8,944 bases of DNA from Ktedonobacterales bacterium (GTDB lineage Bacteria > Chloroflexota > Ktedonobacteria > Ktedonobacterales > JADMIN01): assembly GCA_015478575.1 (NCBI GenBank), contig JADMIN010000069.1, forward strand, positions 1 to 8,944, in the 5' to 3' direction. Of this stretch, positions 6,707 through 8,944 are shown one piece after another. The notes beneath the pieces are model-generated. The model worked only from the letters and a program-made list of their open reading frames with translations, had not been told where the DNA came from and searched no databases. The translations under genes and the position numbers were made by a program. Each line of letters starts with the position of its first letter. Within the stretch, counting starts at the first letter, position 1.

Positions 6707-7710
6707 TCCAACACCTGCCGCACGCTGTATTCTTCTTCGCGGCGGTACGCGAAGTGGCGGATCATCTCGCTCTGCAGGCCGGTGAGGATGAAACTGATGC
6801 CGAAGATCAGCAGCACAATACCCAGGAAGAGCAGCGGTCGGTTGTGGATCTCTTGGTGTGAGCCAAAGGGCAGGAAACGGTCGGCCACGACATAGATATC
6901 AATCGCGAGGCCAGCCAGCAGCGTGATAAAGCCGAGCGTGCCAAAGAAGCGCAACGGCGTGCGCATGTAGGACACGAGGAAGAGCACCATCAGCAGATCG
7001 AGGAAGCCGCGCAGGAAGCGCTTCGCGCCATATTTGGATTTGCCATAGCGGCGCTCGTGGTGGCGCACCTTGATCTCGGTCACGCGGAAGCCGCGCTGGT
7101 ACGCCAGCACGGGAATGAAGCGGTGAAGCTCGCCATACAGTTTGATGTCTTCGATCAACTCATGGCGGTAGGCTTTGAAGCCGCAATTGATGTCGTGCAG
7201 GTGGACGCCGGTGGTGAGGCCGACCATGCGGTTGAAGAAGCGCGAAGGCAGCGTCTTCGAAATGGGATCGTTGCGTGGGAACTTCCACCCTGAGACCAGA
7301 TCGTAGCCCTCGTTCAGTTTGTCGAGGAACTTCGGGATCTCTGTCGGATCATCCTGCAGGTCGGCATCCATGGTGAAGATGATCTCGCCTCGAGCACGCG
7401 CGAAGCCAGCGACGAGGGCTGGCGTCTTGCCAAAGTTCCGGCGAAAGCGTACCACGCGCACCCGCGGATCGCGCGCGCGCAACTCCCGCAGGACCGCGAA
7501 CGAGCCATCGTCGCTGCCATCATCCACAAAGATGATCTCATAGTCACGCTCTAGGCGCTCCATCTGCTTGGTCAGCGCCTCATAGAGCAACTGGAGGTTT
7601 TGCTCTTCGTCCCTGACGGGAATGACGATGGAAAAGGCCAGGCGCACCCGCCGCGCTGGCTCCGCCGACGCATCGGGGTGGATGCTGGCGGCGCGCTCGA
7701 TATGTTGCAT
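6703..7710 (-). CDS. GT2 polyprenyl-phosphate glycosyltransferase (DPM1/GtrB-like) with two C-terminal membrane helices
   Basis: A 335-residue family 2 glycosyltransferase. From the ATG at 7710: SIVIPVRDEEQN (about 27-38) opens the GT-A fold, VDDGSDDGS (62-70) is the nucleotide-binding motif, DADLQDD (115-121) holds the metal-binding acidic residues, HDINCGFKAYR is at about 172-182, and RRYGKSKYG (220-228) is the usual basic block. An amphipathic or hydrophobic stretch at 236-249 is followed by two membrane helices at about 254-275 and 293-316. This layout matches GtrB/ArnC-like enzymes that move a sugar from a nucleotide donor to undecaprenyl phosphate on the cytosolic face. The sugar cannot be told. 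The ATG at 7710 has GGAG 6 nt upstream; the ATG at 7722 has no clear site, and the open frame to 7827 runs through the promoter. It is the first gene of the cluster, and its stop overlaps the next start by 4 bp. Confidence 0.92.
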   Translation of the reverse strand: MQHIERAASIHPDASAEPARRVRLAFSIVIPVRDEEQNLQLLYEALTKQMERLERDYEIIFVDDGSDDGSFAVLRELRARDPRVRVVRFRRNFGKTPALVAGFARARGEIIFTMDADLQDDPTEIPKFLDKLNEGYDLVSGWKFPRNDPISKTLPSRFFNRMVGLTTGVHLHDINCGFKAYRHELIEDIKLYGELHRFIPVLAYQRGFRVTEIKVRHHERRYGKSKYGAKRFLRGFLDLLMVLFLVSYMRTPLRFFGTLGFITLLAGLAIDIYVVADRFLPFGSHQEIHNRPLLFLGIVLLIFGISFILTGLQSEMIRHFAYRREEEYSVRQVLE

Positions 7711-7716
7711 GTCGTA

Positions 7717-7720
7717 CTCC
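7717..7720 (-). promoter_or_regulatory. Ribosome binding site favouring the GT2 start at 7710
   Basis: The minus strand reads ATGGAGTACGACATG across 7722-7708. GGAG at 7720-7717 is spaced 6 nt from the second ATG, whereas nothing like it precedes the first ATG. The second ATG is therefore the better start, though the first cannot be excluded; the difference is four codons. Confidence 0.6.
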
Positions 7721-7762
7721 ATGGGCAGGTGCGCCAGGTGGTCTCGCTCACCCTCTCGGCAT

Positions 7763-7791
7763 ATTATGGCATGGCCTCCGGGGCCAGTCAA
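7763..7791 (-). promoter_or_regulatory. Sigma-70-type promoter of the glycosyltransferase operon
   Basis: On the minus strand TTGACT (-35, 7791-7786) and CATAAT (-10, 7768-7763), each 5 of 6 to consensus, are separated by exactly 17 bp. Transcription would begin near 7756, leaving a leader of about 45 nt before the ATG at 7710. It should drive the GT2, UPF0104 and probably DUF2079 genes. Confidence 0.78.
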
Positions 7792-7801
7792 CGCGCCGGG
7801 A

Positions 7802-7821
7802 TACACCTGGGTACACCAGGG
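7802..7821. repeat. Two 10-bp direct repeats upstream of the glycosyltransferase promoter
   Basis: TACACCTGGG (7802-7811) and TACACCAGGG (7812-7821) differ at one base and are spaced one helical turn apart. CCTGG and CCAGG within them also form an inverted repeat around GTACA. They lie just upstream of the minus-strand -35 box, about 46 to 66 bp before the predicted transcription start, a usual activator position. No regulator is known; chance is possible. Confidence 0.45.
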
Positions 7822-7896
7822 CCGCATCCAGCGGGGGCGGGTGAGAGAGCATGCGTCGGCCCCGCGGGTGCGGCTATGGCGGCGGCGACAAGCTTG

Positions 7897-7925
7897 CTTA
7901 CATGTGCCGCCTGGTGTGGTACGAT
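7897..7925 (+). promoter_or_regulatory. Candidate hisS promoter
   Basis: CTTACA (7897-7902) and TACGAT (7920-7925), each 4 of 6 to consensus, are spaced 17 bp. A start near 7932 would leave a leader of less than 30 nt, which rules out a T-box riboswitch there. The match is moderate; the position, just upstream of the ribosome binding site and divergent from the glycosyltransferase promoter, supports it. Confidence 0.5.
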
Positions 7926-7946
7926 GGACGCGACATGCCGTCTAGC

Positions 7947-7951
7947 AGGAG
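7947..7951 (+). promoter_or_regulatory. hisS ribosome binding site
   Basis: AGGAG followed by 8 nt and the ATG at 7960. It fixes the hisS start and agrees with the N-terminal PVKGTRDYLP segment expected within the first 20 residues of the enzyme. Confidence 0.85.
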
Positions 7952-7959
7952 CAGAGAAC

Positions 7960-8944
7960 ATGGCCCGCATTCCACCCGCCCCCGTCAAGGGGACGCGCGA
8001 CTACCTGCCGCGTGACCTCATGCGGCGCAACCGCGTCTTCGCGTTGCTGCGCGAGACCTTCGAGCGCTACGGCTACGAGCCGCTAGAGACGCCCGCCGTC
8101 GAGCATACCACCGTCCTGGAGAGCAAGTACGGCGCGGAGGGAGAGCAGCTCCTCTTCCGCATCCTCAAGCGAGGGCACGACCTAGAATCCGCCGCGCGCG
8201 AGATCGTGGGGGAGACCAGCGCCGGCGGGCTTGCGCGCGGGCTAGCCGATATGGCGCTCCGCTACGACCTGACCGTGCCTTTCGCGCGGGTGATCGCGGC
8301 GCATCAGGCGGAGGTGGCGCTGCCCTTTCGCCGCTACCAGATACAGCCGGTCTGGCGCGCCGAGCGGCCTCAGCGCGGGCGCTATCGCGAGTTCTACCAG
8401 TGCGATGTGGATTGCGTGGGCAGCCGCTCGGTGACTGTCGAGGCCGAACTGCTGGCGATGGATGCGGAGGTGATGGGTCGCCTCGGCTTCAACGACATCA
8501 CCATCAAGATCAACCACCGCGCGCTGCTCGCCGCGCTGATGGAGGGGGCTGGCGTGCCAGAGACGCGGCGCGCGCCCACGCTGGGGGTGATTGACAAGCT
8601 CGACAAGCTGGGTGAGACGGGGGTGCGGGCGGAGCTCGCGGCGGCTGGTCTGGATGGCGCAACGATTGATCGGTTGATGGGGGCGCTGGGCATGGCGGGC
8701 ACGCCGCGCGAGATGCTCGCGGGTCTGCGCGCGACGGTGGGGGCGACCGCGGACGGCACGCTGGCGCTGCGCGAACTGGAGGAGCTGGTCAGCTACCTGG
8801 AGATGCTGCGCGTGCCACCAGAGCGCTACGCGCTGGATATTGCCACGGTGCGCGGACTCGCGTATTATACGGGCATCATCTACGAGACGGTCTCCGCTGG
8901 CGCGCCCATTGGCTCGCTCGCGAGCGGCGGGCGCTATGACAAGC
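7960..8944 (+). CDS. hisS: Histidyl-tRNA synthetase, 3' truncated
   Basis: A class II aminoacyl-tRNA synthetase that charges tRNA-His in the cytosol; the first 328 residues are visible and the frame runs off the window. VKGTRDYLP (about 9-17) is the family N-terminus, and motif 1 lies around ETPAVEHTTVLE (43-54). ALRYDLTVPFARV is at 99-111, motif 2 spans RRYQIQPVWRAERPQRGRYR to EFYQCDVD (124-151), the histidine-specific VRGLAYYTG is at 297-305, and GGRYDK is at 323-328. The missing part should hold motif 3 and the anticodon-binding domain. The wording of these motifs (REFYQCD, IDKLDKL, YYTGIIYE) is that of eukaryotic and Bacteroidetes HisRS rather than the common bacterial form with RYRQFHQ and GLDYYNRTVFE. 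All visible catalytic residues are present. It has its own ribosome binding site and a candidate promoter, and is divergent from the glycosyltransferase cluster. Confidence 0.97.
   Translation, partial: MARIPPAPVKGTRDYLPRDLMRRNRVFALLRETFERYGYEPLETPAVEHTTVLESKYGAEGEQLLFRILKRGHDLESAAREIVGETSAGGLARGLADMALRYDLTVPFARVIAAHQAEVALPFRRYQIQPVWRAERPQRGRYREFYQCDVDCVGSRSVTVEAELLAMDAEVMGRLGFNDITIKINHRALLAALMEGAGVPETRRAPTLGVIDKLDKLGETGVRAELAAAGLDGATIDRLMGALGMAGTPREMLAGLRATVGATADGTLALRELEELVSYLEMLRVPPERYALDIATVRGLAYYTGIIYETVSAGAPIGSLASGGRYDK

Noticed and set aside
7723..7959. T-box or other riboswitch upstream of hisS.
   Set aside because: The predicted leader is under 30 nt and no T-box-like conserved sequence was seen in the divergent gap.

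Overview
The window is GC-rich bacterial DNA, roughly two thirds G+C by eye, with dense coding and frequent GTG starts. A GC-rich Chloroflexota member fits best. The reasons are a PknB-type kinase with a Pro/Ser/Thr linker and an extracellular beta domain, a DUF2079 membrane protein with a C-terminal beta-sandwich, and a small soluble protein of Ig-like repeats. This placement is inference from protein style; no marker gene in the window proves it.

Layout, left to right. (1) Positions 2-406, plus strand: the 3' part of cinA/pncC (nicotinamide-nucleotide amidase). (2) 435-2162, minus: a transmembrane Ser/Thr protein kinase convergent with cinA, with a near-consensus promoter at 2224-2253. (3) 2386-3150, minus: an unrecognised 254-residue protein of two predicted Ig-like beta domains. 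(4) 3151-3288: a structured intergenic stretch with a GC hairpin, two short palindromes and four perfect copies of a 13-bp tandem repeat. (5) 3289-7710, minus: a three-gene cluster read in the order GT2 glycosyltransferase, flippase-like UPF0104 membrane protein, DUF2079 GT-C-like membrane protein, driven by a near-consensus promoter at 7763-7791. (6) 7960 to the window end, plus, divergent from the cluster: the first 328 codons of histidyl-tRNA synthetase, of the form that resembles eukaryotic and Bacteroidetes enzymes.

The most coherent functional unit is the cluster in (5). The GT2 protein has the catalytic motifs and two C-terminal membrane helices of polyprenyl-phosphate sugar synthases. 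It overlaps the UPF0104 gene by 4 bp. The DUF2079 protein has the first-loop acidic motif and multi-helix layout of GT-C transferases. Together they could make a lipid-linked sugar, move it across the membrane and transfer it to an extracellular acceptor. The parts are recognisable families; the combined pathway is a hypothesis. The rest of the window is ordinary housekeeping and signalling. No mobile element, CRISPR array, tRNA, rRNA or defence system was seen. Several starts were moved inward from the longest reading frame because a Shine-Dalgarno sequence or promoter fixes them.
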